Counted from the first letter of the stretch, positions 47,198-58,260 are shown. The stretch: DNA of 64,000 nucleotides from Helichrysum umbraculigerum (GCA_949592205.1 CATIUR010000005.1:107319277-107383276), one strand, 5' to 3'. The notes: a model not told the origin generated them from the sequence alone. Translations and numbers: made by a program.

Positions 47198-47641
47198 TGT
47201 AACACCCTCAAATTTCGGTTTGCGGAAGCTGTCGGGTCGGGTGTTACTAAATCAAATATCACAGCATAAGATACATAATGAACGACTCTAAATGAGACGT
47301 TTGAAAATGGTTATACATTTCGTAAATAAAAATGTTTACAACGTTATAAGTTTAACAACAAATTCCAAATACATAATTGGAAAATATGAAAGTAAATGCA
47401 GAGTAGTCCCATTTGTTGAAAATATGCGACTCGAACTAGTAAGATCTTGTAGTAATCCTAATCCTGCTGGGCACCTGAGAACACATGCTAAAACAGGTCA
47501 GCTATAAAGCTGGTGAGTTCATAGGTTTGTTAGTTGAATACATAAAGTATAATTCTTGTATGTTTTGAGAAATTGTTCAGAATCCACGATTCTGATTTGT
47601 AGCAAATTGTAGTTGTAATTAATAATGTGTAATTCGAAAGT

Positions 47642-47885
47642 TTAGGTATCTAATACCTAAGCAATTGTAGTCCGTACCTAAGTACACAATAATTGAGGCA
47701 TACCGAGCCTGAATACCTATCTGGTATGAGTAAGTGTATAACGGGAGGCAATACCTGCCTAAGTTGTAACCAAATAACTGTATGACCACGTCATATGATA
47801 GTAAGTAACTGTAGTCCCGCAGAACTAGGATTTAATATATGAGGTGTTGCATCCAGCAACAAGTGATTGTAGACCCGCAGATCTA
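47642..47885. repeat. Mini-hairpin cluster in LTR of E
   Basis: Successive short inverted repeats with different arms: TTAGGTAT/ATACCTAA (47642-47660), GTAC/GTAC (47674-47685), ATACC/GGTAT (47713-47727), AGGCA/TGCCT (47746-47760), TATGA/TCATA (47781-47795), GTTGC/GCAAC (47846-47860), TAGA/TCTA (47870-47885). F keeps the ATCCA loop of the GTTGC hairpin with arms AATTGC/GCAATT (32849-32865). Confidence 0.6.
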
Positions 47886-49029
47886 TGTTTGAATGTTAGC
47901 GTGTCCGTTTACCCGATTAGCATAAGCTAACCCGGACATGAATTGAGCTAACGGCCTCGCGTGGCAGCACCACCGATCCGTTAACTTATTGTGAATCCCG
48001 AGTATAACTCGCTGATCCATTGATTGAAGTTTCGTCCACTGCAATACCGTGGTTTCGTTTTGTGCCCACTTTACCGTGGCATCGTTTGGTGCCCGCTGCA
48101 ATACCGCGGCATCGTTTTTGAAGTTGCTCGCAAGCAATTTGTAATTGAGCCGGCAGTACAACGACATGCCCGACTAAGTTGTTTGAGAGCCAGCAGTACT
48201 CGACATGCCTGACTAAGTAGATCGTATAATAGTATGTAGATATTCATCAGGTGACACCCCCACGGTTGGATTACATCCTGGGCCGGGGGACCATCCCTGG
48301 TTGGATTACATCCTGAGCCAGAGTCGTCACCAGTTGAGTAGTATGGATATAAGAAGTCTGTACTAACTTGTGATAATATTGTATACTCCTAGCCTAAAGC
48401 CTAGCAAGTATATATAACGGAGTCTTGGGAAAATGTTCACTTAAGTTCGGTTCCCATTCTAGTAATAATGAAGTGTGTCGACAGTTTTAGTTCTTAAAGA
48501 ATAACTAAACTTGTAACCGTACAGATGTTGTTCAGTGTAGGTAGAACTAACTAGTTCTAATGTATTCAATGATATTGTCCCGTGACAATATGGCCAAGAG
48601 ATTGTGATAACTAAATCAAGTTATGTGTTGGTACTCGTTTTCCAATGACCTAACCGGGTACGATTGTAACCTATCTAGGTTAAGTATTGATATTCTTCTA
48701 AAACAATATTGCGGGTGTAATTCCTAAGTATTACACATTTCGTATTACATACAGTAATATAAATAGTTGTAAATTATAAACGATTGTTAATATGATTTGA
48801 AAACAGCAATTGAGCATGTGTTTCACCCCGAAAATAGTAAAACAGTTGAAAGAGTGGGGCTATGAAACTCACCTGTGAGTTGTTAGCGATACGATGATAC
48901 GCGCGTCGTCCGAATGGTAACCTTCTAGTGTCCTAAACACGTGAGGTTATATAAGTATGAGACAATTCAGTTTGTCTAAGCGAGTTGTTCATGTATGCAT
49001 TTGTTGTTGAAGTCTGGGAATGGTGTACG

Positions 49030-49117
49030 GGGGTCCGGGGGCAGCGCCCCTGGTAGCGGGGTCCAAGGGGTGGCAACCCCTGGCGGGGTCCAAGGGGCAG
49101 AGCCCCTGGCTGGGGTC
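49030..49117. repeat. GC-rich tandem unit in LTR of E (3 copies)
   Basis: GGGGTCC recurs at 49030, 49058 and 49085, with GGGGTC at 49112 (steps 28, 27, 27). Each unit encloses a hairpin with a different inside: GGGGC/GCCCC, AGGGG/CCCCT, AGGGGC/GCCCCT. F and the solo LTR have two units. The second E LTR copy is at 54982-55069. Confidence 0.75.
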
Positions 49118-49259
49118 GAGCTGCCAGGTCAGCTTGGAAAATTTTTATTTCTACTACTTTGCTTTAAAGAAAATGCATTCGAAATCCAAATTCGGGCAAA
49201 ATCGAGTGGTAAAATTTGGTTGTCAATACTTAGTGAAAAACATAGATTTTTAAGGTTCT

Positions 49260-49506
49260 GCGACGTCAGATGCGACGTCAGATGCGACGTCAGCTGCGAC
49301 GTCAGATGCGACGTAGGGTCTTGCGTCGCTTATGTGCGACGTCGCAATTTAATGCGACATTGTGTGTTACGTCGCAATGTGCGGCGTTTAAGATTTACTG
49401 CGACGTAGGGTGTTACGTCGCATCATGCGACGTTGAGATGTTTTTGCGACGTTGGCTGCGACGTCGGCTGCGACGTCGCAGCACTGTTTTTGGTCCCTGC
49501 GACGTA
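49260..49506. repeat. GCGACGTC array in 3' LTR of E
   Basis: Five tandem copies at exactly 12 bp (49260, 49272, 49284, 49296, 49308), then looser copies in both orientations, including the perfect palindrome GCGACGTCGC. The second LTR carries the same array at 55212-55458. Confidence 0.85.
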
Positions 49507-50122
49507 GCGGACTGTTCGACGATTTTAAGATCCAAATCGAGTTTTGGCTCGATTTTTGGGTGTTTTGATGTTATAGAAAGCTTCTAGCATGTATTTTGAA
49601 GTAATCTAAGTAATTTATAGAAAGAGAAACGATTTCTAGAGAGAGAAAGTGATAAATCTTACTTTTTGATGAAAATGGAGATGGAGATGATGGTGAAGAA
49701 GATGGAGATGATGATGTCCGGTTTTGATGATGATGAACTCCGAAAATGACGATGATGATGAGGATGATTCCGATTTTGATGATGATGAATTTGTTGTTGA
49801 TGTTGTTGGTTGTTGTTGTTTAAGAGAAAGAGATGAGAGAAAGTAGGTGAAAAAGAAGAAGAAGAAATGAGGAAATGAGATGGGGGTTTGGGTTTTTGTT
49901 AAAACTCAGATCGCCAAATGCGGGGACTGTGGTCTCCAACCACAGTACAAAATGCCCGTGTTTTATATCCGAAAATAAAGTAAATTTAATATTTTAATTT
50001 CATAATTTTGTTTACGCTTTTCGTAACTATTTTTAGTAAAAATGTTTCCTTTGAACTTTAAAAAGGTAATTATTTAAAGTTTAAAATTGGCGCGAAATTT
50101 GACTTTTTGACCGGGTGTTACA

Positions 50123-50137
50123 TTCTCCCCCTGTTAA
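50123..50137 (-). promoter_or_regulatory. Polypurine tract of E
   Basis: On the - strand TTAACAGGGGGAGAA abuts the 3' LTR, as in F and G. Confidence 0.8.
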
Positions 50138-50643
50138 GAAAATTTCGTCCCGAAATTTAAAGTGATGTCAGGGTTGCGCATGGTCTGGGGAGCAATGCAC
50201 GTACGAGGTATTTGTCGAATAGATTGCCGACACATGATGTCTATAACGAGGTTGAATAGCAGTCACTCCATGACCGTATCATGTTTAATCGTTGTAGTCA
50301 TATTCTGACTATATTGTTTGTTCGAGTTATAGTTTTATTGTTGTTACAGGGTAATCGTTTACTTTGTAGTCCACCCGAGACTAGATAGTTGTCACATAGT
50401 GACCGTTTAGTGGATAGTCCTATCAGGACTAAGTAATTTGTGAACATTCAGTTGGTCCAGTTTGCTAAACGCAAACTTTGAGTTTTACGTTGTCTTAGGC
50501 TAACTAGCCCTAAGATGTCATCGATATTAGTTTGATAAAAATGATATCGGGGATAATAAGTACGTGTTCAGCGAATTTATAATTGAAGGGTTATGTTTTC
50601 GAGGAGAAATTGTACTTACATTATCGTTGGAGATTTATTTGAT
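50138..50643 (-). other. Short untranslated stretch between gag and 3' LTR of E
   Basis: No ORF of note. It replaces the entire pol region of F and G. The junction with pol sequence is not recognisable, so the deletion is old relative to the insertion or the element arose differently. Confidence 0.6.
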
Positions 50644-51615
50644 TTACTCGGAGTCGATTAAGTGAATTTTGCGTCTTTTTGGGCAGTCCTTCTTGTAATG
50701 ACCGGGTTCCTTACATTTGAAGCATATCCTTCGAGAGTCGGGATTGGCGGGAACTCTGCAGTCCCGGATTACGTGACCGTATCGTTGGCATCTTTTGCAG
50801 GGTAATCCGCATAATCCGTCGTGATGACGTTTACAGCCGTGACAAAATGGTTTGTTACCCGCATAGCCTTGTCTTTCGTTGGGTTCGACAGCATGGTACT
50901 TCAAGGGTTCAGGTTGATTGGTTGGATTTTGACTAGAGCTGGAATCCCCATTCCATTTCGTTAGGTTGTTTTCGGTTGCAGTGGCTTCGCGTCGTTCCCT
51001 CTGTGCCATAAGTCTGTGGGCCATACGAATGGCCTCTTCAATAGTAGTGGGTTTAGAGGCGGTGACCATCCCCTCAATTAGTAGCGGGAGTCCACCGGTG
51101 TACCTTGCGATTTGTTGACTCTCAGGGTTTACTATAGTTGGGCACAAGTGTGCTAGTTGTTGGAAACGAGTGGTATATGTTACGATATCGTTGTCTTTTA
51201 CGGTGAGGTGCCAAAGTTCGTCCTCAAGTTTGTGAAGTACTTCGATGGGACAATACTTGTCCTTCATGATTCGTTTCAGGTCTTCCCACGGAAGTTTGTG
51301 AGCAGTGTCGATTCCTACAGTTCGGGCGTGAAAGTTCCACCAGGTAGAAGCATCATCCTGGAGGGTGTATGTGGCATACAAGACTTTGCAGTCGTCGGGG
51401 CAGTTGCAAACGTGAAATATAGATTCCATTCTCTCGAACCATCGAATTAATCCGATAGCTCCTTCAGTACCAACGAAGTTTGGTGGTTCGCACCTCAGAA
51501 AATCCTTAAAAGTGCAAGGCTTTTCTTGGTTCCGAGCAGCTAGGGTCGCAGTCACTGCTTGATTAATAATTTGATCGTGCTCAGCTCGAGTGAAAGTTTG
51601 TCGTTTAGGAGGCAT
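50644..51615 (-). CDS. Gag protein of E (intact, no pol)
   Basis: 323 codons from ATG at 51615 (MPPKRQTFTR, the start used by the gag of F and G) to TAA. The gag core includes GTEGAIGLIRWFERMES, STWWNF and YTTRFQQLAHL. The C-terminal half has two zinc knuckles, CKRCQRYGHVIRDC and CFKCKEPGHYKKDC, preceded by CHGCKRHHDGLC. The protein ends 12 residues after the last knuckle, exactly where F and G continue into protease. Gag packages element RNA and forms the particle; this one could assemble with, or compete with, Gag of autonomous Tekay copies. No frameshift or stop is seen, which is notable because F and G are both broken. An earlier in-frame ATG at 51642 is less likely. Confidence 0.93.
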   Translation of the reverse strand: MPPKRQTFTRAEHDQIINQAVTATLAARNQEKPCTFKDFLRCEPPNFVGTEGAIGLIRWFERMESIFHVCNCPDDCKVLYATYTLQDDASTWWNFHARTVGIDTAHKLPWEDLKRIMKDKYCPIEVLHKLEDELWHLTVKDNDIVTYTTRFQQLAHLCPTIVNPESQQIARYTGGLPLLIEGMVTASKPTTIEEAIRMAHRLMAQRERREATATENNLTKWNGDSSSSQNPTNQPEPLKYHAVEPNERQGYAGNKPFCHGCKRHHDGLCGLPCKRCQRYGHVIRDCRVPANPDSRRICFKCKEPGHYKKDCPKRRKIHLIDSE

Positions 51616-51642
51616 GATTCTTGAACAAGAATGAAATGACAA

Positions 51643-53134
51643 AGTGTGAGATCTTTATTCAAAGATTTTGACTTTATAGTTGCATACTCGGATGTAAAAG
51701 TGTTAGTTATCCAGAAACCACTTAAGGTATCTATATGAAAGTCCTCGGACTTTGAAATTTTAGATGTGTAGTCGTACTAACGACCTAGTTATGAATTATA
51801 GGTAGTTGACCAGAACCATAGTATTGTCGTAGTCTATCAGACTATAATGTAGTACTAGAATATCGTACGGCCATTCATGCCTGTGTAATGTGACAACTAC
51901 AGTGTCCTCGGTGGTGTTGAAGCAGGGTCCACCAACACAACCCAGGTGTGTGGTGACATCATTGTGTATTTATTGATTAAAGCATTACATGCTTAATGGG
52001 TCGTATATACATATATGGTGTACACGTAACTATTCAAGTATACGTACATAATAATAGTCAGGTGTGGCACCTCGTGCCCAGTTAAGTAAGTGTATATGTA
52101 CATATGTCAGTCGTACATGCAACTATAACAAGTCTACATGCATAATTGAAGTAGCACCTAGTGCTATAATGCAGTGTTATCAGCACAGTAATTGAAATAC
52201 TAATGTTTTGTAATTTGTAGTACCAAGGTACCATGAAACGCAGCACCACGTGCTGTAATGAAGTGCCCGCGGCATTGAAATTGTAGTATCCATGTACTAT
52301 GAGTGTGGCATCAACATGTCATGATTGTAGTATCAACGTACTGTGAAGGTTGCACTAATGTGCTCAAGTTGTGGTATTAACATACCTTGAAATCGTAGCA
52401 CCATGTGCCATGTGTGGTTTGATTTGTGGCCCCACGGCCAAAATGTGTTTGAAGTTCGAATTTCTCAGTTGTAGCACAAAGGCTAAAATGTAGGGGTCAA
52501 AGTACCGCATGATTGAATTTGTTGATCTACGTGATCGAGTTGTGATTCGAGATAATTTTGTTGTGGACTTAGTCAACACTAATCCAGTTGTGATCCATAT
52601 GTTCAAGGTTTAAAAGTTGTCAGTTTGTTTTAAGTTTCGTGAAGGTTTAGCATGTGCGGGTTTCCATTCCCATTGGTAACGTTTGTACCTCCTTCCCGAG
52701 GCTCAGTGATAAATGTGATATTCTCCTATGCGTGCATATGGAGAAAAGTGTCGAGTCGCGATAGTTAGGAAGACGGCGATGTGCCTCTTCGTGAGTATGT
52801 ATTGGTTCAGCGGAATTGATTTTATATATATACTCAATATATATAAGTACGTAAAAGTATTACACATGTAAGGCCTATTCATACATACCTACAGTACATA
52901 TAATAGCCTAGGATGTCTAGCACATAACAAATCAGAGTCAACTACGCATTCCTGGTCCAGTATAACCCCTTTCAGATATCGCATCATCTTTATTTAATTG
53001 TACATAGTTAGCTACGCTATGGTAAATTAAACTCGTATGATGAAATCCCTGAACCAGTCATACCTAACGAGGAATACTGCCTAACGGTCATAGTCTAGGC
53101 CCTCTAAATGCAACCTAGTTCACTATAACCTTAG
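51643..53134 (-). other. 5' leader of E between primer site and gag
   Basis: About 1.5 kb without a convincing ORF. It contains the phased mini-hairpin array 52066-52440. The part next to the primer site (52970-53134) resembles the F leader (near 40480-40617). Confidence 0.65.
52066..52440. repeat. Phased mini-hairpin array in leader of E (about 22-bp period)
   Basis: Inverted repeats with different arms: GTAC/GTAC (52220-52231), CAGCAC/GTGCTG (52241-52255), TGCC/GGCA (52264-52274), TAGTA/TACTA (52284-52299), TGGCAT/ATGTCA (52306-52321), AGTA/TACT (52329-52342), GCAC/GTGC (52352-52363), GGTAT/ATACC (52373-52386), GCAC/GTGC (52398-52408). Centres are 21-23 bp apart. Outliers at 52066-52078, 52152-52166 and 52427-52440 follow the same rule. 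Confidence 0.75.
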
Positions 53135-53146
53135 GCTCTGATACCA
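53135..53146 (-). promoter_or_regulatory. Primer-binding site of E (initiator Met tRNA)
   Basis: TGGTATCAGAGC on the - strand, 3 bases from the 5' LTR. Confidence 0.95.
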
Positions 53147-53149
53147 ATC

Positions 53150-56074
53150 TGTAACACCCTCAAATTTTGGTTTGCGGAAGCTGTCGGGTCGGGTGTTACT
53201 AAATCAAATATCACAGCATAAGATACATAATGAACGACTCTAAATGAGACGTTTGAAAATGGTTATACATTTCGTAAATAAAAATGTTTACAACGTTATA
53301 AGTTTAACAACAAATTCCAAATACATAATTGGAAAATATGAAAGTAAATGCAGAGTAGTCCCATTTGTTGAAAATATGCGACTCGAACTAGTAAGATCTT
53401 GTAGTAATCCTAATCCTGCTGGGCACCTGAGAACACATGCTAAAACAGGTCAGCTATAAAGCTGGTGAGTTCATAGGTTTGTTAGTTGAATACATAAAGT
53501 ATAATTCTTGTATGTTTTGAGAAATTGTTCAGAATCCACGATTCTGATTTGTAGCAAATTGTAGTTGTAATTACCAATGTGTAATTCGAAAGTTTAGGTA
53601 TCTAATACCTAAGCAATTGTAGTCCGTACCTAAGTACACAATAATTGAGGCATACCGAGCCTGAATACCTATCTGGTATGAGTAAGTGTATAACGGGAGG
53701 CAATACCTGCCTAAGTTGTAACCAAATAACTGTATGACCACGTCATATGATAGTAAGTAACTGTAGTCCCGCAGAACTAGGATTTAATATATGAGGTGTT
53801 GCATCCAGCAACAAGTGATTGTAGACCCGCAGATCTATGTTTGAATGTTAGCGTGTCCGTTTACCCGATTAGCATAAGCTAACCCGGACATGAATTGAGC
53901 TAACGGCCTCGCGTGGCAGCACCACCGATCCGTTAACTTATTGTGAATCCCGAGTATAACTCGCTGATCCATTGATTGAAGTTTCGTCCACTGCAATACC
54001 GTGGTTTCGTTTTGTGCCCACTTTACCGTGGCATCGTTTGGTGCCCGCTGCAATACCGTGACATCGTTTTTGAAGTTGCTCGCAAGCAATTTGTAATTGA
54101 GCCGGCAGTACAACGACATGCCCGACTAAGTTGTTTGAGAGCCAGCAGTACTCGACATGCCTGACTAAGTAGATCGTATAATAGTATGTAGATATTCATC
54201 AGGTGACACCCCCACGGTTGGATTACATCCAGGGCCGGGGGACCATCCCTGGTTGGATTACATCCTGAGCCAGAGTCGTCACCAGTTGAGTAGTATGGAT
54301 ATAAGAAGTCTGTACTAACTTGTGATAATATTGTATACTCCTAGCCTAAAGCCTAGCAAGTATATATAACGGAGTCTTGGGAAAATGTTCACTTAAGTTC
54401 GGTTCCCATTCTAGTAATAATGAAGTGTGTCGACAGTTTTAGTTCTTAAAGAATAACTAAACTTGTAACAGTACAGATGTTGTTCAGTGTAGGTAGAACT
54501 AACTAGTTCTAATGTATTCAATGATATTGTCCCGTGACAATATGGCCAAGAGATTGTGATAACTAAATCAAGTTATGTGTTGGTACTCGTTTTCCAATGA
54601 CCTAACCGGGTACGATTGTAACCTATCTAGGTTAAGTATTGATATTCTTCTAAAACAATATTGCGGGTGTAATTCCTAAGTATTACACATTTCGTATTAC
54701 ATACAGTAATATAAATAGTTGTAAATTATAAACGATTGTTAATATGATTTGAAAACAGCAATTGAGCATGTGTTTCACCCCGAAAATAGTAAAACAGTTG
54801 AAAGAGTGGGGCTATGAAACTCACCTGTGAGTTGTTAGCGATACGATGATACGCGCGTCGTCCGAATGGTAACCTTCTAGTGTCCTAAACACGTGAGGTT
54901 ATATAAGTATGAGACAATTCAGTTTGTCTAAGCGAGTTGTTCATGTATGCATTTGTTGTTGAAGTCTGGGAATGGTGTACGGGGGTCCGGGGGCAGCGCC
55001 CCTGGTAGCGGGGTCCAAGGGGTGGCAACCCCTGGCGGGGTCCAAGGGGCAGAGCCCCTGGCTGGGGTCGAGCTGCCAGGTCAGCTTGGAAAATTTTTAT
55101 TTCTACTACTTTGCTTTAAAGAAAATGCATTCGAAATCCAAATTCGGGCAAAATCGAGTGGTAAAATTTGGTTGTCAATACTTAGTGAAAAACATAGATT
55201 TTTAAGGTTCTGCGACGTCAGATGCGACGTCAGATGCGACGTCAGCTGCGACGTCAGATGCGACGTAGGGTCTTGCGTCGCTTATGTGCGACGTCGCAAT
55301 TTAATGCGACATTGTGTGTTACGTCGCAATGTGCGGCGTTTAAGATTTACTGCGACGTAGGGTGTTACGTCGCATCATGCGACGTTGAGATGTTTTTGCG
55401 ACGTTGGCTGCGACGTCGGCTGCGACGTCGCAGCACTGTTTTTGGTCCCTGCGACGTAGCGGACTGTTCGACGATTTTAAGATCCAAATCGAGTTTTGGC
55501 TCGATTTTTGGGTGTTTTGATGTTATAGAAAGCTTCTAGCATGTATTTTGAAGTAATCTAAGTAATTTATAGAAAGAGAAACGATTTCTAGAGAGAGAAA
55601 GTGATAAATCTTACTTTTTGATGAAAATGGAGATGGAGATGATGGTGAAGAAGATGGAGATGATGATGTCCGGTTTTGATGATGATGAACTCCGAAAATG
55701 ACGATGATGATGAGGATGATTCCGATTTTGATGATGATGAATTTGTTGTTGATGTTGTTGGTTGTTGTTGTTTAAGAGAAAGAGATGAGAGAAAGTAGGT
55801 GAAAAAGAAGAAGAAGAAATGAGGAAATGAGATGGGGGTTTGGGTTTTTGTTAAAACTCAGATCCCCAAATGCGGGGACTGTGGTCTCCAACCACATTAC
55901 AAAATGCCCGTGTTTTATATCCGAAAATAAAGTAAATTTAATATTTTAATTTCATAATTTTGTTTACGCTTTTCGTAACTATTTTTAGTAAAAATGTTTC
56001 CTTTGAACTTTAAAAAGGTAATTATTTAAAGTTTAAAATTGGCGCGAAATTTGACTTTTTGACCGGGTGTTACA
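53150..56074 (-). repeat. 5' LTR of E (2925 bp)
   Basis: Same length as the 3' LTR with about nine substitutions seen (for example near 53165, 53575, 54058, 54232, 54470, 55864, 55899). Followed by GTTAT (56075-56079). Confidence 0.95.
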
Positions 56075-56079
56075 GTTAT

Positions 56080-58260
56080 ACATACGATTTCTATGTTTTC
56101 CACCCCGAGTTCTAAAAGCATTAAAACAGTGAAAAGGGGTTTGTGAACTCACTGTAAGTGCTCGGATGTGAATGCTAGCGAGGAAAGATAGCGTAACCCA
56201 AACGTAGTCAACCTATACACAATAATGTATTAACCATAAGTACTTTATTCACTTATGTTAATAATTTGTTTGTTTGAAGAATTTATCTATTTCTTAAGTT
56301 TGTATAGGTCGTTGATGATTGTTGTTGAAAATAAATAATATTTTCCAAGTTGTGTTCATTTGTCGAGTCATTCGAATGTGTAAGCATATATACATATATA
56401 CTTATATAGTTGCATATATATATATATTCTCGCATATATATATTATTGTTCGTTATTTCGTTCACATATATCTCATATATATATGAATCATTTATGTATA
56501 TTGTTTGCCGTTTAAGTTTCAAAATCACTAGTCTTATTTGTCCCATATAATATACGTCTCGTCCCAAATGTGTATATATACCAATAGGTTCGTTCTACAT
56601 TCGTAGGTATACATATATGTTCGTTACCGTTCAATTGTCGTATACATATTTATATACTCATTTTGTATGTCATGTTACATATACATACCTATCGTTTGTT
56701 TTCTATTCACTCGATCCATTTAAGTTTAACATGAGATCTATTAACTATTCAGTCCAACCCAACAGCTCAAGCCCAACACCAGGCCCAGACCGTGATCCGG
56801 CCCAGTTCAGCACACGGCCCAGCCGTTCGGCTTGGGCCAGCCGTTCGGCTTGGCCAGCCGTTCGGCTCACCGCCCAGCCGATCGGCTTCATTTCCTCGGC
56901 CCAGTCCATTTGTTTGGCCCAATTGTTTAGTCCGTTATCTAGTACGGCCCAAGTCCACACAGCCCAGAAGTCCCGCATCCCAGCCGATCGGTTTTGGGCT
57001 CTCAGCCGTTCGGCTTTCGCTTAGCCGTTCGGCTTTCGCTTAGCCGTTCGGCTTTAGCTAAGCCGATCGGCTACATGCTCCAGTCCAGTCCCCCGCTCCG
57101 TTTTCAAGTTTTGAAGTCCGATTTCGTGGTGTTTTTATGTAAGAGTTTGAATGGGTTTCGTGTTTAAATGTTCCATAACAACAATCTACATCATTATAAC
57201 ATTTAACAACAAGCTTTTACATGTTAATTTGTGATTTCAAGTTTTTGGTTTCAAAAATCATTTTCAAAATTTAAGCTTCAATCCTTCAAATTTGTTGTTT
57301 ATATACATGGATTATGACTTATAAACAAGTTATATAACGAAATATAAGCTTAGAGATCGAAGAAATCAAGATTTCCTTACAATGGAGAAATGTGGGTGAA
57401 GATGATGGTGAAGTGAACGATGATGGTGGTGATGATGATAGAGCTTTTGGCCTTGTGTTCCACTTCTACTTCCTGCTGCTATTCTTCTGATCTAGTTAAA
57501 ATTTAGAGAGGAAAGGATGGAGATTGATGAGGATAATTGTGTGTGTGTGTGTTATGTCGTAAAATCACAGAAATATGGGAGGGAGTATGGTTTTAAAACC
57601 ATCTGTCTCTGCATTATTGTAGGTTGGTGGGATTTTTGTCCCACCAATCTCGAGTACGGGTATAATTATAGCAATATAAACTTTAACATTTTATATTTTC
57701 ATTTTGTAGATGCTCTCCTGGTTCGTAATATGTTTTCAGAATAATGAGGTTATCATTATTTTTGATAGTTGTACATTTTTGTACATTTTACTGAGCGCAG
57801 TTAATTGAGCGCCAATTTTCAGTAAATTTAGGATTTCATATTTTGAAGTAATGTTCTAACTTCTTCCAAACGAACGAGAAAATTTGTATTTTTATGATTC
57901 GACGTCGTATGCGCGTTTTAGAATTGTTTCTGTTCGTGTTATAATACGTTTTATGTTAAACGTATATTTAAACCCTTTTGTCTATTCGTTATAGATATAT
58001 AAGTACTCGTAATTAATAATTTCATTATTAATTATTTTTGTGTCACGAAACTTTTGTTATTTATTTGTCGGCTTCGTTCCGATACGTTCGTACGTAATTT
58101 ATAAATAATTACGTATCATGTAATACTTTTAGTATTATTGTTTAGGGCTCGCTAGACTGACATCACATCATAAGTTTAGTTTAAAACAATTGCAGGGAAT
58201 TAGCGTAAGAAATGCATGTAATTAAGTATAATTATATACCTAATTTGGAGGAGTGTCACA
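56080..58260 (-). repeat. 3' LTR of G, second part
   Basis: Continues the G LTR after E and ends GGAGGAGTGTCACA before the polypurine tract. It has a (TA)-rich stretch at 56380-56700, the AGCCGTTCGGCT array at 56821-57072 and a CT-rich block (read on the - strand) near 57400-57500. Confidence 0.85.
56821..57072. repeat. AGCCGWTCGGCT palindrome array in LTR of G
   Basis: Copies of the 12-bp palindrome start at 56821, 56839, 56856, 56876, 56982 (last two bases changed), 57004, 57023, 57042 and 57061. The second cluster steps at 19-22 bp. Position in the LTR is equivalent to the arrays of F, H and the solo LTR. Confidence 0.85.

Larger units (their letters stand above)
47198..50122 (-). repeat. 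3' LTR of E (2925 bp)
   Basis: On the + strand from TGTAACACCCTC to CCGGGTGTTACA. It has mini-hairpins at 47642-47885, a GC-rich triple unit at 49030-49117 and the GCGACGTC array at 49260-49506. A GAT-rich stretch lies at 49660-49790. Confidence 0.95.
47198..56074 (-). mobile_element. Young gag-only Tekay-type element E (8877 bp)
   Basis: Two LTRs of identical length (2925 bp; 47198-50122 and 53150-56074) with about nine differences seen by eye, flanked by GTTAT on both sides. The interior is only 3027 bp: polypurine tract, one intact gag ORF, a leader with a mini-hairpin array and a Met-tRNA primer site. No protease, RT, RNase H or integrase is present. The intact gag and about 0.3% LTR divergence indicate a recent insertion helped by another element. 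Confidence 0.95.

Noticed and set aside
49260..49506. CRISPR-like regular repeats
   Set aside because: Repeats are 8-12 bp palindromes inside plant retrotransposon LTRs, with no spacers of constant length and no cas genes.
56283..56567. ORF in the TA-rich part of the G LTR
   Set aside because: Low-complexity TATA repeats; no homologue in other LTRs.
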